Notes: generated by a model not told the origin, from the sequence alone. Shown: positions 7,474 to 15,429, numbered from the stretch's first letter. The stretch is 64,000 bases of DNA from Sphingomonas sabuli (GCF_014352855.1 NZ_CP060697.1:1302001-1366000); one strand, 5' to 3'. A program made the numbers and translations.

Positions 7474-8625
7474 GTGCAGCCCGGCGATATCCGACTTGCC
7501 CTGTTTTCAGGCAATTACAATTATGTACGGGACGGCGCCAACCAGGCGCTGAACCGGCTGGTCGACTATCTGTTGCGGCAGGGCGTCCACGTGCGGGTGT
7601 ATGCGCCCACCGTCGATAAGCCCGCGTTCAAGGCGACCGGCGACCTTGTGTCGATGCCGTCGATGGCGATCTTCTTCCGTCCCGAATATCGCGTGCCGCT
7701 GGGCCTGCCCGCGCGGGTCAAACGCGACCTCGAGGAATTCAAGCCCAACGTCGTCCAGATCTCCAGCCCCGACGTCGGCGCACACCGCGCCGTCACCTGG
7801 GCGCGCCGGCGCGGCATTCCGGTCATCGGCTCGGTCCACACGCGCTTCGAAACCTATCTCGAATATTATCATCTGCAGCTCTTCGAACCGATGGTCCGGG
7901 CCATCCTTCGCCGCCTGTACAGCCGCTGCGACGCCTTGCTCGTCCCCGCCAAGTCGACCGCTGCCGTGCTGCGGGCGCAGCGGATGAACCGCAACATCCA
8001 CATCTGGAGCCGCGGCGTCGACCGCGACCAGTTCAACCCCGGCCGCCGCGACATGGCCTGGCGCCGTGGGCTCGGCATCGCCGACGACGAACTCGCGGTC
8101 GCCTTCCTTGGCCGGCTGGTGCTGGAAAAAGGGCTCGACGTTTTTGCCGCGGTGATCGAGCAGTTGGCGGCGCGCAAGGTCCCGCACCGCCCGCTGGTGA
8201 TCGGCGAAGGTCCCGCCCGCGACTGGTTCGAAAAGGCGATGCCCGACGGCATTTTCCTCGGCCAGCAAGTGGGCGACGACCTTGGCCGGGCGCTCGCCAG
8301 CGGCGACGTCTTCCTCAATCCCTCGCTGACCGAAACCTTCGGCAATGTCACGCTGGAGGCGATGGCCTGCGCGCTGCCGGTCGTCGCCGCGTCGGCCACC
8401 GGCGCCACCAACCTGGTGCGTAACGGCAAGACCGGGACCCTGGTCGAACCGGGCGATGTCGAGGCTTTCGCCGACGCGCTAGAGGCCTACGCCCGCGACC
8501 CGGACCTGCGCCGCCGGCATGGCGAGGCCGGGCTGGACTTTGCCCGGACGCAGGACTGGGACGACATCAACGCCACCGTCCTCCACGTTTATGAAAGCGT
8601 GATCCGCCGCCGAGCCCGCGGCTGA
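7474..8625 (+). CDS. Glycosyltransferase family 4 (GT-B fold)
   Basis: A 383-residue GT-B enzyme. The N-terminal domain opens with IRLALFSGNYNYVRDG, as in the GT4 group that glycosylates lipids (MgtA, PimB, SQD2 relatives), and contains GSVHTRFETYLEYY. The C-terminal domain has FLGRLVLEKGLDVF and the E-x7-E nucleotide-sugar motif ETFGNVTLE near residues 290-300. There are no membrane helices; it would act at the cytoplasmic face of the inner membrane, perhaps on diacylglycerol or ceramide, since sphingomonads make glycosphingolipids. The substrate is inferred only. The GTG at 7474 fits family N termini better than the TTG at 7438. Confidence 0.8.
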   Translation: MQPGDIRLALFSGNYNYVRDGANQALNRLVDYLLRQGVHVRVYAPTVDKPAFKATGDLVSMPSMAIFFRPEYRVPLGLPARVKRDLEEFKPNVVQISSPDVGAHRAVTWARRRGIPVIGSVHTRFETYLEYYHLQLFEPMVRAILRRLYSRCDALLVPAKSTAAVLRAQRMNRNIHIWSRGVDRDQFNPGRRDMAWRRGLGIADDELAVAFLGRLVLEKGLDVFAAVIEQLAARKVPHRPLVIGEGPARDWFEKAMPDGIFLGQQVGDDLGRALASGDVFLNPSLTETFGNVTLEAMACALPVVAASATGATNLVRNGKTGTLVEPGDVEAFADALEAYARDPDLRRRHGEAGLDFARTQDWDDINATVLHVYESVIRRRARG

Positions 8626-8685
8626 ACCAGCGCCCCGGCGCAACGCACCGGTGCAACTTTTCATTGCGGCCCCTATTCAGCAGCC

Positions 8686-10029
8686 ATGGCCGACCTGTTT
8701 GCCGACGACGCCCCGCCCGCCCCGCCGCCGGAGCTCCCCGCCAACGCGCCGCTGGCCGACAAGCTGCGGCCGCAGGCGTTGGGCGACGTCGTCGGGCAGG
8801 AACATGTGACCGGCCCCGAAGGGGCGATCGGGCGGATGGTCGCGGCGGGCAAGCTCGGCTCGATGATCCTGTGGGGCCCGCCGGGCACCGGGAAGACCAG
8901 TATCGCCCGCCTGCTGGCCAATGCGGTCGGCCTGCGCTTCGTCGCCATCTCCGCCGTTTTCTCCGGCGTCGCCGATCTGAAGAAGGTCTTCGCCGAAGCC
9001 CGAACGGCGGCCAAGGCCGGCCAGCGCACGCTGCTGTTCGTGGACGAAATCCACCGCTTCAACCGCGCCCAGCAGGACGGCTTCCTGCCGTTCGTCGAGG
9101 ACGGCACGGTGACCCTCGTCGGCGCGACCACCGAGAACCCCAGCTTCGAGCTGAACGCCGCTCTGCTCTCGCGCTGCCAAGTTCTGATCCTCCATCGGCT
9201 TGACGACCGTGCGCTCGGCACGTTGATCGACCGCGCGGAGGCTGAGGTCGGCCGCCCGGTGCCGCTGACCCCGCCGGCCCGCGAAGCGCTGGTCGCAAGC
9301 GCCGACGGCGATGGCCGCTTTCTTCTCAACCAGGTCGAAACCCTGTTCGACGTCGAGCTTCAGGAACCGCTCGACCCGGCCGGCATGGCCGCTCTGCTCA
9401 ACCGCCGCGTGCCGGTCTACGACAAGGACCGCGAGGGCCACTACAACCTCATTTCCGCGCTGCACAAAAGCCTGCGCGGCTCCGATCCGCAGGCCTCGCT
9501 CTACTATCTGGCGCGGATGCTGGTGGCGGGCGAAGAGCCGCTCTACGTCATTCGCCGTCTGACCCGCTTCGCGTCCGAAGACATCGGCCTCGCCGACCCG
9601 CAGGCGCTGGTTCAATGCCTCGCCGCTAAGGACGCCTACGATTTCCTCGGCTCCCCGGAAGGCGAACTGGCGATCGTACAAGCCTGCCTCTATTGCGCGG
9701 TCGCACCCAAATCGAACGCCGCCTACGCCGCGCAAAAAGCAGCCTGGCGCGCCGCGCGGGACACCGGATCGCTGGCCCCGCCGGCCCACATCCTCAATGC
9801 CCCGACCAAGCTGATGAAGGACATCGGCCACGGCAAGGGCTACGCCTACGACCATGAAAGCGATGATGCCTTTTCTGGCGCCGATTACTGGCCGGAGGAG
9901 ATGGAGCGGCAAGAATTCTACCGGCCGACCGATCGCGGCTTCGAAGCGCGCGTGCGCGAACGGCTCGAATTTTGGGATGCGCGGCGCAACGCGCTACAGT
10001 CGTCCGGAACGACCAATCAGGGGAGCTGA
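8686..10029 (+). CDS. rarA: Replication-associated recombination protein A (AAA+ ATPase)
   Basis: A 447-residue AAA+ clamp-loader-like ATPase (RarA/MgsA) that acts at stalled replication forks. Walker A is GPPGTGKT (64-71), Walker B is VDEIHRF (about 119-125) and sensor 1 lies in LVGATTENPSFELN. The C-terminal tetramerisation domain contains HYNLISALHKSLRGSD and YYLARML. Length and domain order match the family. The mechanosensitive-channel gene begins five bases after the stop, so the two may be co-transcribed. Confidence 0.95.
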   Translation: MADLFADDAPPAPPPELPANAPLADKLRPQALGDVVGQEHVTGPEGAIGRMVAAGKLGSMILWGPPGTGKTSIARLLANAVGLRFVAISAVFSGVADLKKVFAEARTAAKAGQRTLLFVDEIHRFNRAQQDGFLPFVEDGTVTLVGATTENPSFELNAALLSRCQVLILHRLDDRALGTLIDRAEAEVGRPVPLTPPAREALVASADGDGRFLLNQVETLFDVELQEPLDPAGMAALLNRRVPVYDKDREGHYNLISALHKSLRGSDPQASLYYLARMLVAGEEPLYVIRRLTRFASEDIGLADPQALVQCLAAKDAYDFLGSPEGELAIVQACLYCAVAPKSNAAYAAQKAAWRAARDTGSLAPPAHILNAPTKLMKDIGHGKGYAYDHESDDAFSGADYWPEEMERQEFYRPTDRGFEARVRERLEFWDARRNALQSSGTTNQGS

Positions 10030-10034
10030 AACTC

Positions 10035-11381
10035 ATGTACGAGACAGATAGAGCCGGCGATTATTGGCAGGGCCAGCTGATATATTGGGGGCCCAAGGTC
10101 CTCATCGCGATCCTGATCCTGGTGGTCACGTGGATCGCCGCACGGGCGGTCAAATGGGCCTTCACCAAGCTGGTCGACCGCATTCCGGCGCTGCGCGAAC
10201 ACGTCACCGGCAAGCCGGACGAGACGGTCGGGCACCAGCTCGGCACCATCGCCAAGCTGATCGTGTGGCTTGTCGGTATCATGGCCGCGCTCAACTATCT
10301 TGGCGTCGGCCAGATCCTCGAGCCGGTGAACCGGCTGACGGTCGACATCTTCGAATTCATCCCCCGCCTGATCGGCGCCGGGCTGATCTTCTTCGTCGGC
10401 TACATCATCGCCCGCATCGTCCAGCGGCTGCTGGAAACCACGCTGACCGCGGTCAATGTCGACGGGCTGCTGGCCCGCATCGGCGTCGGCGAAACGGCCG
10501 GCAGCGTGCGCACGGACACGGACGCCGTCGCTTCCACGCCGGCGGACACCACGACCACGACCGCGCCGCTGACCACCCGCGCCGGCGTCGCCAAGGCGGT
10601 GGGCATCGTCGCCTTCGCCTTCGTCATCATCCCGGCCGCGATTGCCGCAATCAACGTGCTTGGCATCGAATCGATTACCGTGCCGGCGACCAACATGCTC
10701 AACCAGATGCTGGCCGCCATTCCGCACATCCTTACCGCGGCGCTGTGGCTCGGCATCGCCTATATCGCGGCACGATTCATCAAGACCGTGATCGAAGGCA
10801 TCCTGCCGCCGACGGGCTTCGACAATGCGGTGCGTTCGGTCGGCATCCTGCCGGCCACGGCAAGCCCGTCGCGGATCGTCGCCAACATCGCCTTCATCGC
10901 CATCATGCTCGCGGCCGCGATCGAAGCGGCCAAGACGGTCGGCGGCGGCACTGTCGCCATCTTCCTGGCGCAGATCACCGAACTTGGCGGCAAGGTCATC
11001 TTCGGCACTTTGATCATCGTCGCGGGCATCTTCCTGGCGCGGATCATTTCCAACCTCGTCGGCAGTTCGACCGGCGAGGGCGGTTGGGGCCAGACGGTCG
11101 TCCGCTACGGCATCATCGCCCTGTTCTCGGCGATCGGGCTGAGCTTCATGGGCCTCGCGGACCAGATCGTGATCCTCGCCTTCGGCCTGATCCTCGGCTC
11201 CGCGACGGTCGCGGCCGCCCTGGCCTTCGGGCTTGGCGGCCGCGATGCGGCGGCCCGGCTGCTGGAACGGCATGCCGAAGGCCTGACGCCTCCGCCTGCA
11301 CCGCGTGCGCCGCGCGCTCCGACCCCGCCGCCGGCAACTACGGCGCCGGACGAAGGCAACCGCCAGCCGCCGCTGGTGTGA
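10035..11381 (+). CDS. MscS-type mechanosensitive ion channel family protein
   Basis: A 448-residue inner-membrane protein. About ten hydrophobic segments are visible in two repeated blocks, each containing an IGxGLIFFVGYIIAR-type or GTLIIVAGIFLARI-type helix, as in the Pfam 'conserved TM helix' MscS relatives. A Thr-rich linker (about 165-185) separates the blocks, and the last helix is followed by SATVAAALAFGLGG and a Pro-rich tail. The classic MscS beta domain is not obvious. The ATG at 10035 has AGGGGAGCTG upstream and is preferred to frames starting inside rarA. Confidence 0.75.
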   Translation: MYETDRAGDYWQGQLIYWGPKVLIAILILVVTWIAARAVKWAFTKLVDRIPALREHVTGKPDETVGHQLGTIAKLIVWLVGIMAALNYLGVGQILEPVNRLTVDIFEFIPRLIGAGLIFFVGYIIARIVQRLLETTLTAVNVDGLLARIGVGETAGSVRTDTDAVASTPADTTTTTAPLTTRAGVAKAVGIVAFAFVIIPAAIAAINVLGIESITVPATNMLNQMLAAIPHILTAALWLGIAYIAARFIKTVIEGILPPTGFDNAVRSVGILPATASPSRIVANIAFIAIMLAAAIEAAKTVGGGTVAIFLAQITELGGKVIFGTLIIVAGIFLARIISNLVGSSTGEGGWGQTVVRYGIIALFSAIGLSFMGLADQIVILAFGLILGSATVAAALAFGLGGRDAAARLLERHAEGLTPPPAPRAPRAPTPPPATTAPDEGNRQPPLV

Positions 11382-11439
11382 CGGCAAGCGACGAAGCGGC
11401 CCGGCGGCACAAAGTCCGGGCTGCTTCGCTTCGCTGCCA

Positions 11440-12297
11440 ATGAGTGCGCATTTCGAAAGCTTCGTGGCGATCGACTGGTCGGGCGCGAAGGGCAACCGGC
11501 ACAAGGGCATCGCCATCGCCGAAGCGCGGGTGGGCCGTTCCCCGCCCCGCTTGGTTCGCCCGGGTCACGTCTGGTCGCGGACGGAAGGGCTCGACTGGCT
11601 GCTGCGCAAGGCAGCAACCGACGCCACCCTGTTCGGCTTCGATTTCAGCTTCGCGCCCCCGTTCATCGAACGCGGCGCCTACCTTCCCGGCGAAAGCGGC
11701 GTGCCTGAGACGGCACGGGAATTCTGGGCCTATGTCGACGACCGCAGTGCGGATCCCGACCTTGGCGCGGCGAGCTTCCTCGAGCAGGTGCACCGGCCGC
11801 ATTTCTATTTCGGGATCGCCGACGGGGTGAAGGCCGACTTCGTCCGCTTCCGCCAGTGCGATCAGCAGCTCAATCGCCAGGGCGGGCGCAAGTCCGCCAG
11901 CGCCTATGACGCGATCGGTGCGGCCCAGGTGGCCAAGGCCAGCTTCTCCGGTATGCGGCTGCTCCACGCCCTCGACGGCAAGGTGGCGATCTTCCCGATG
12001 GACCCGATGCCTGAACACGGCAGCGCGGTGTGCGAGATCTACACCCGCATCTACATCCGCCGTGCGGGCCTCACCGGCACCAAGATCCGCACGCGAAAGC
12101 AGCTCAATGCCGCGCTCGCCGGCCTCGACAGCAAGCCCGCGCGGCTCAGCTTCGAACCCGATGACCACCAGACCGATGCGCTGGTCACCGCGGCGGGGAT
12201 GCGCCAGCTGGCGCGAACCGAACCGCGCGCCTTCGCACCCGCCGGCCTGACGCCGCTCATCGCCCGCACCGAAGGCTGGACGTTCGGCATCCTGTGA
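11440..12297 (+). CDS. Putative RNase H-like protein of unknown function
   Basis: A 285-residue soluble protein opening with ESFVAIDWSGAKG, the first strand of an RNase H-like fold with an acidic residue. Later Asp residues (FGFDFSFAPPF, FEPDDHQTDALVTA) could complete an acidic active site. Such proteins (DUF429-like) are often annotated as predicted nucleases, but no activity can be assigned here. The ATG at 11440 gives this clean N terminus. It lies 58 bases after the channel gene and just upstream of tRNA-Thr. Confidence 0.7.
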   Translation: MSAHFESFVAIDWSGAKGNRHKGIAIAEARVGRSPPRLVRPGHVWSRTEGLDWLLRKAATDATLFGFDFSFAPPFIERGAYLPGESGVPETAREFWAYVDDRSADPDLGAASFLEQVHRPHFYFGIADGVKADFVRFRQCDQQLNRQGGRKSASAYDAIGAAQVAKASFSGMRLLHALDGKVAIFPMDPMPEHGSAVCEIYTRIYIRRAGLTGTKIRTRKQLNAALAGLDSKPARLSFEPDDHQTDALVTAAGMRQLARTEPRAFAPAGLTPLIARTEGWTFGIL

Positions 12298-12316
12298 TCC
12301 AAATGCGCGGCGGCGC

Positions 12317-12392
12317 GCCGGATTAGCTCAGTTGGTAGAGCAGCGGTTTTGTAAACCGAAGGTCGCGGGTTCGAATCCTGCATCCGGCACCA
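12317..12392 (+). tRNA. tRNA-Thr (anticodon TGT)
   Basis: A 76-base cloverleaf with acceptor stem GCCGGAT/ATCCGGC, D arm AGCTCAGTTGGTAGAGC, anticodon loop TTTGTAA (anticodon TGT at 12350-12352), T arm GCGGGTTCGAATCCTGC and encoded CCA (12390-12392). Confidence 0.97.
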
Positions 12393-12428
12393 TCCTCGCG
12401 CGGCGGGTGCCTTTAAGGGCCTTCCGAC

Positions 12429-12929
12429 CTAGTCGAGCCGGCGGATATAGCCTTCCGCGCTGGCCACTTTCAGCCCTAGTCGGCGGATCGAGACATCATT
12501 GTCTGCGGACGTCCAGCTGGCATTGGGCGCCATCCACTGGTCGACCGAAAGGTTGCCCTTCATCTTGAACTTGAAATGGTACCGGTTGCCGACCTTTTCG
12601 ATGTGCACCGGTCCCACCGCCTCGGTCATCGTCCCAGTATAGCGGCCGGGGCCGGTGGGCCGGATGGTCCAGCGCCGCACCTTGGTCGGCTCGCCGCTGC
12701 GTTCGACCCGCTGCACCAGTTCGAGCGTGCCGTCGCCGCGGATTTTGCCGGTGCCCATCGCGCGCGTCTTGTATGGCTTCTTGAGCATGATCTTGACGGT
12801 GCTGACGCTCTCCGTCCTGCCCTCGAAGAACTTGAGCGGGTCCTCGCTGGAACTGCTGGTCGCATGGACCGGCAAGGAGAAGACGGCGACGGCAGACGCA
12901 CCAAGCGCAATACAACGCGACAGGCTCAT
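12429..12929 (-). CDS. Periplasmic DUF3833-like protein
   Basis: A 166-residue protein with a signal peptide (hydrophobic to about residue 20, then VHATSSSSEDP) and a body starting PLKFFEGRTE, which resembles DUF3833 proteins (FFEGxT opening, beta-rich lipocalin-like body). No catalytic residues are visible. The start at 12929 is separated from the first small-RNA repeat by about 70 bases; the two are divergently oriented. Confidence 0.65.
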   Translation of the reverse strand: MSLSRCIALGASAVAVFSLPVHATSSSSEDPLKFFEGRTESVSTVKIMLKKPYKTRAMGTGKIRGDGTLELVQRVERSGEPTKVRRWTIRPTGPGRYTGTMTEAVGPVHIEKVGNRYHFKFKMKGNLSVDQWMAPNASWTSADNDVSIRRLGLKVASAEGYIRRLD

Positions 12930-13016
12930 GATTCGGACACTCCCCAGTATCGAACCGGGAAAACGTCCGTCGGTGCGAATCTATCCCCCGCGGACGCAAT
13001 CCGCGCGACCGGCCGC

Positions 13017-13025
13017 TTTTCCACA
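13017..13025 (+). promoter_or_regulatory. DnaA-box-like site upstream of small RNA copy 1
   Basis: TTTTCCACA fits the DnaA-box consensus TTWTNCACA. The same nine bases lie at the same distance from the promoter in copy 2 (52 versus 51 bases before the -35). A single nine-base match could be chance, but its conservation in both copies argues for function. Confidence 0.45.
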
Positions 13026-13068
13026 GGCTTTTGCACCGATCCGTCCCCGGATTTCGTGTTTCGGGGAC

Positions 13069-13096
13069 TCGACCTTCGGGCCGGCATTGCTATTTT
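13069..13096 (+). promoter_or_regulatory. Predicted promoter of small RNA copy 1
   Basis: TCGACC (13069-13074) and TATTTT (13091-13096) are separated by 16 bases. Copy 2 has TCGACT and TATTTT with the same spacing, while the spacers themselves differ. Conservation of the two hexamers but not of the spacer is the pattern expected of a sigma-factor promoter. Confidence 0.6.
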
Positions 13097-13101
13097 GAAA
13101 C

Positions 13102-13163
13102 TGTGCTTCAGACCTTCGGGTCCAAAGCATGGGAACCCCGCCGGGTCAAACCGGCGGGGTTTA
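13102..13163 (+). ncRNA. Predicted ~62-nt small RNA, copy 1
   Basis: The predicted transcript folds into two hairpins. Hairpin 1 has an outer stem TGTGCTT/AAGCATG, an internal loop CA/CA, and an inner stem GACC/GGTC closed by a UUCG tetraloop (extra-stable C-UUCG-G). Hairpin 2 is the terminator AACCCCGCCGG/CCGGCGGGGTT with loop GTCAAA. The 62-nt length follows from the promoter position and is approximate. Three base pairs in hairpin 1 change in a compensatory way in copy 2, which supports a conserved RNA structure. I do not recognise the family; a target is unknown. Confidence 0.7.
13134..13162 (+). terminator. Intrinsic terminator of small RNA copy 1
   Basis: An 11-bp stem AACCCCGCCGG/CCGGCGGGGTT with a six-base loop, ending in TTTA. 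The stem is perfect. The U tract is short (three), and the hairpin is nearly symmetrical, so weak action in the other direction is possible. Confidence 0.7.
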
Positions 13164-13189
13164 CCGCATCTGGGGTCCGAGAAAGGGCG

Positions 13190-13984
13190 TCAGACCTCGA
13201 CCTCCACCCACATCGGCGCATGATCGCTGGTCTTGTCCCAACCGCGCGGGGTCCGGTCCACGCCTGCGGCCTTGAGGCCCTTGGCCAGCGCCGGGCTGAG
13301 CAAGGCATGGTCGATGCGGATGCCGGCATCGCGCGCGAACGAATTCCGCCAGTAATGCCAGAAGGTGTAGATGCGCTCGTCCGGATGCAGCTTGCGGATG
13401 GCGTCGGTCCATCCCTGCGCGACCAGCTCGGCATAAGCCTGCTTTGCTTCAGGGGCGAACAGCGCGTCCTTCTTCCAATTCTCCGGCTTGTAGACGTCCT
13501 CGTCGGTGGGGATGACGTTATAGTCGCCGATCAGGATCGCGGGCGCCTTGCTGTCGAGCAGATCCTGCGCATGCGCCTGCAGCCTTTCGAGCCAGGCCAG
13601 CTTGTAATCGAACTTGGGCCCCGGCCACGGATTGCCGTTGGGCGCATACATGTTGCCGACCAGCACGCCGCAGACCGCTGCCTCGATATACCGGCTCTGG
13701 TTGCGATCGGGATCGCCGGGCAGGCCGCGGCGCGTCTCGACGGGTTCGCCGACGCGGCTGAGCAACGCCACCCCGTTCCAGCTTTTCTGCCCGTGCCAGA
13801 TGACGTCGTAGCCGGCGGCGCGGATCTCGCTTGCGGGAAACTTCTCGTCGGTGGTCTTCAATTCTTGCAGACCGACCACGTCGGGTTCGAATTCTTCCAG
13901 CCAGCGCAGCAGGATCGGCAGGCGGCTGGTCACCCCGTTGATATTGTAGCTGGCGATTCGCAGCCGCTTCTTGCCCTTGGCCAT
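13190..13984 (-). CDS. xthA: Exodeoxyribonuclease III (AP endonuclease)
   Basis: A 264-residue enzyme of the endonuclease/exonuclease/phosphatase superfamily that cuts at abasic sites and resects 3' ends. Motifs in order are RIASYNINGVTSRLP, GLQELKTTDEKFP (metal-binding Glu), GVLVGNMYAPNGNPW, IGDYNVIPTDEDV (active-site Asp and Asn) and the C-terminal SDHAPMWVEVEV (catalytic His). The ATG at 13984 gives the normal length; the frame continues open upstream through the small-RNA repeat. It is flanked on both sides by copies of the small-RNA unit, and its first 55 bases are overlapped by the 3' end of the upstream threonine synthase-like frame. Confidence 0.93.
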   Translation of the reverse strand: MAKGKKRLRIASYNINGVTSRLPILLRWLEEFEPDVVGLQELKTTDEKFPASEIRAAGYDVIWHGQKSWNGVALLSRVGEPVETRRGLPGDPDRNQSRYIEAAVCGVLVGNMYAPNGNPWPGPKFDYKLAWLERLQAHAQDLLDSKAPAILIGDYNVIPTDEDVYKPENWKKDALFAPEAKQAYAELVAQGWTDAIRKLHPDERIYTFWHYWRNSFARDAGIRIDHALLSPALAKGLKAAGVDRTPRGWDKTSDHAPMWVEVEV

Positions 13985-15429
13985 AAGCGGGAAACACGCG
14001 GCGCGCGGCTTTTGTTCGAGTCGCCGCCGAGTCGCGCGACAATCCACCGGCTTTTCCACAGGATCATCCCCGGAAATCGCGATTTCGTGCCTGCAATCGG
14101 ACTCGACTCCGGCGCCCATGGCGCTATTTTGAAACTGTACTTCAGGTCTTCGGACCAGAAGTATGGGAACCCCGCCGGGTCAAACCGGCGGGGTTTACCT
14201 TTTCCGGCTCCCGAAAATTCGCGACGCCACAGTTGGTCGGCCCGTGCGCTGGCCAACGTGAGCCGCCGCGACCGGTCCGGCAGCGGATATTTGTTGCCGT
14301 TGGCGCAATTGAACAGCAGCACCTGCTCGTCCTTTCCGACCAGCCCGCGGTCCAGCGCCTTGCGCCATCCCGCCACCACCGCTCCGCCTTCCGGGCACAA
14401 CAACATGCCGTCGTCGCGCGCGACGTCTTCCACGCCGGCGACGATCGCCTCTTCCTCGACCGCGATCGCCGCGCCTCCGCTCTCCCGCACCGCGCGCAGA
14501 ATCAGGAAGTCGCCGACCGCCGCCGGCACGCGGATGCCGGTGGCGACCGTCGCCGCGCCTTCCCAGCGTTCGGCGAATTCCTCGCCCGCCTCGAACGCGC
14601 GCACCATCGGCGCACAACCGGCGGCCTGGATCGCGTACATCCGCGGCCGCTCCGGCCCGATCAGGCCGGCCGCTTCCAGCTCGTCGAACGCCTTCCACAT
14701 GCCGATCAACCCGGTGCCGCCGCCGGTCGGATAGAAGATCGCATCGGGCAGGCGCCAGCCAAGCTGCTCCGCCAGCTCCAGCCCCATCACCTTCTTGCCC
14801 TCGATCCGGTACGGCTCCTTCAGCGTCGAACAATCGAACCAGCGACCTTCCGCGGCACCTTCGCGCACCAGCCGCCCGCACTCGTCGATCTGCCCGTCCG
14901 CGACCCACACCGTCGCGCCGTAGGCCGCGGTCTCGCGTACGTTGATCTCCGGCGTTTCTGCGGGACAGATGACCAGCGTTTCCATCCCCGCTCGCGCGCC
15001 ATAGGCCGCCAGCGCCGCCCCCGCATTGCCGTTGGTCGGCAACGCCATGCGCGTAATTCCGAAATGGCGCGCCATGCTCACCGCCATCGCCAGGCCGCGC
15101 GCCTTGAACGACCCGGTCGGCAAACGTCCTTCGTCCTTGACCAGCAGGCTGCGTGCGCCAGCCCTGCGCGCGGTTTCCCGCAAGTCCAGGATCGGCGTGA
15201 CCGGCTCGCCCAGCGACACCGGCTCCGCGCCCTCGGGAAGCGGCAGCAGCTCGCGCCATTTCCACATGTCGGCCGCCCGTCCGGCCAGCGTCTCGCGACT
15301 TATTTGCCGGGCGACCGCATCGAGGTCGTAGCGGACCAGCAAGGGCTTGCCTGCCGCGCTCAGATTGTGGGGCCGGCCGGCATTGTAGCGTTCGCCGGTC
15401 AGCGAGCATTCGAGATGGGTGACGTTCAT
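13930..15429 (-). CDS. Threonine synthase-like PLP-dependent enzyme with an anomalous C-terminal extension
   Basis: A 499-codon frame of the fold-type II PLP family (threonine synthase and relatives), expected to make a threonine-type product from a phospho-homoserine-like substrate. The N terminus has a small Cys motif region (HLECSLTGERYNAGRP), the PLP lysine sits in PTGSFKARG (K109), and GGGTGLIG binds the phosphate. The recognisable enzyme ends near residue 384 (NGNKYPLPD). The last ~100 residues run antisense through small-RNA copy 2 and on into exonuclease III, with no family resemblance. Either a stop codon was lost or there is a frameshift near 14.2 kb. The domain call is strong; the exact substrate and the 3' end are uncertain. 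Confidence 0.8.
   Translation of the reverse strand: MNVTHLECSLTGERYNAGRPHNLSAAGKPLLVRYDLDAVARQISRETLAGRAADMWKWRELLPLPEGAEPVSLGEPVTPILDLRETARRAGARSLLVKDEGRLPTGSFKARGLAMAVSMARHFGITRMALPTNGNAGAALAAYGARAGMETLVICPAETPEINVRETAAYGATVWVADGQIDECGRLVREGAAEGRWFDCSTLKEPYRIEGKKVMGLELAEQLGWRLPDAIFYPTGGGTGLIGMWKAFDELEAAGLIGPERPRMYAIQAAGCAPMVRAFEAGEEFAERWEGAATVATGIRVPAAVGDFLILRAVRESGGAAIAVEEEAIVAGVEDVARDDGMLLCPEGGAVVAGWRKALDRGLVGKDEQVLLFNCANGNKYPLPDRSRRLTLASARADQLWRREFSGAGKGKPRRFDPAGFPYFWSEDLKYSFKIAPWAPESSPIAGTKSRFPGMILWKSRWIVARLGGDSNKSRAPRVSRLWPRARSGCESPATISTG
14052..14060 (+). promoter_or_regulatory. DnaA-box-like site upstream of small RNA copy 2
   Basis: TTTTCCACA again matches TTWTNCACA, 51 bases before the -35 hexamer, like the site at 13017-13025. 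Confidence 0.45.
14103..14130 (+). promoter_or_regulatory. Predicted promoter of small RNA copy 2
   Basis: TCGACT (14103-14108) and TATTTT (14125-14130) with a 16-base spacer that differs from copy 1, so only the promoter hexamers are conserved. Confidence 0.6.
14136..14197 (+). ncRNA. Predicted ~62-nt small RNA, copy 2
   Basis: Same two-hairpin fold as copy 1. The outer stem is TGTACTT/AAGTATG (G-C to A-U change relative to copy 1). The inner stem is GGTC/GACC on a UUCG loop (A-U to G-C and C-G to U-A changes). The terminator hairpin is identical. It lies antisense to the odd 3' extension of the threonine synthase-like frame and points away from exonuclease III. Confidence 0.7.
14168..14196 (+). 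terminator. Intrinsic terminator of small RNA copy 2
   Basis: Same perfect 11-bp stem and loop as copy 1, followed by TTTACCTTTT. Confidence 0.7.

Larger units (their letters stand above)
13002..13163 (+). repeat. Copy 1 of a ~160-bp duplicated small-RNA gene unit
   Basis: This block shares its order of elements with 14033-14197: CGCGCGAC, then TTTTCCACAGG, then CCCCGGA and GATTTCGTG, then ACTCGAC, then GCTATTTTGAAACTGT, an RNA hairpin and an identical terminator. The last 75 bases are about 90 percent identical; the upstream part is conserved only in short islands, as expected for promoter elements. Confidence 0.85.
14033..14197 (+). repeat. Copy 2 of the ~160-bp duplicated small-RNA gene unit
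   Basis: A direct repeat of 13002-13163, 1,031 bases away and in the same orientation, with the same order of conserved islands. The two copies bracket exonuclease III. Divergence outside the conserved islands indicates that the duplication is old. Confidence 0.85.

Noticed and set aside
10017-11516. Long open frame on the minus strand opposite the mechanosensitive-channel gene
   Set aside because: Its Arg/Asp/Gly-rich composition is that of an antisense shadow in G+C-rich DNA, with no motif; the plus-strand gene has clear helices.
13131-13163. GGAAC...GTT resembling an EcfG general-stress promoter within the small-RNA terminator
   Set aside because: The gap between GGAAC and the GTT is about 21 bases instead of 16-17, and the words are simply the two arms of the terminator hairpin.
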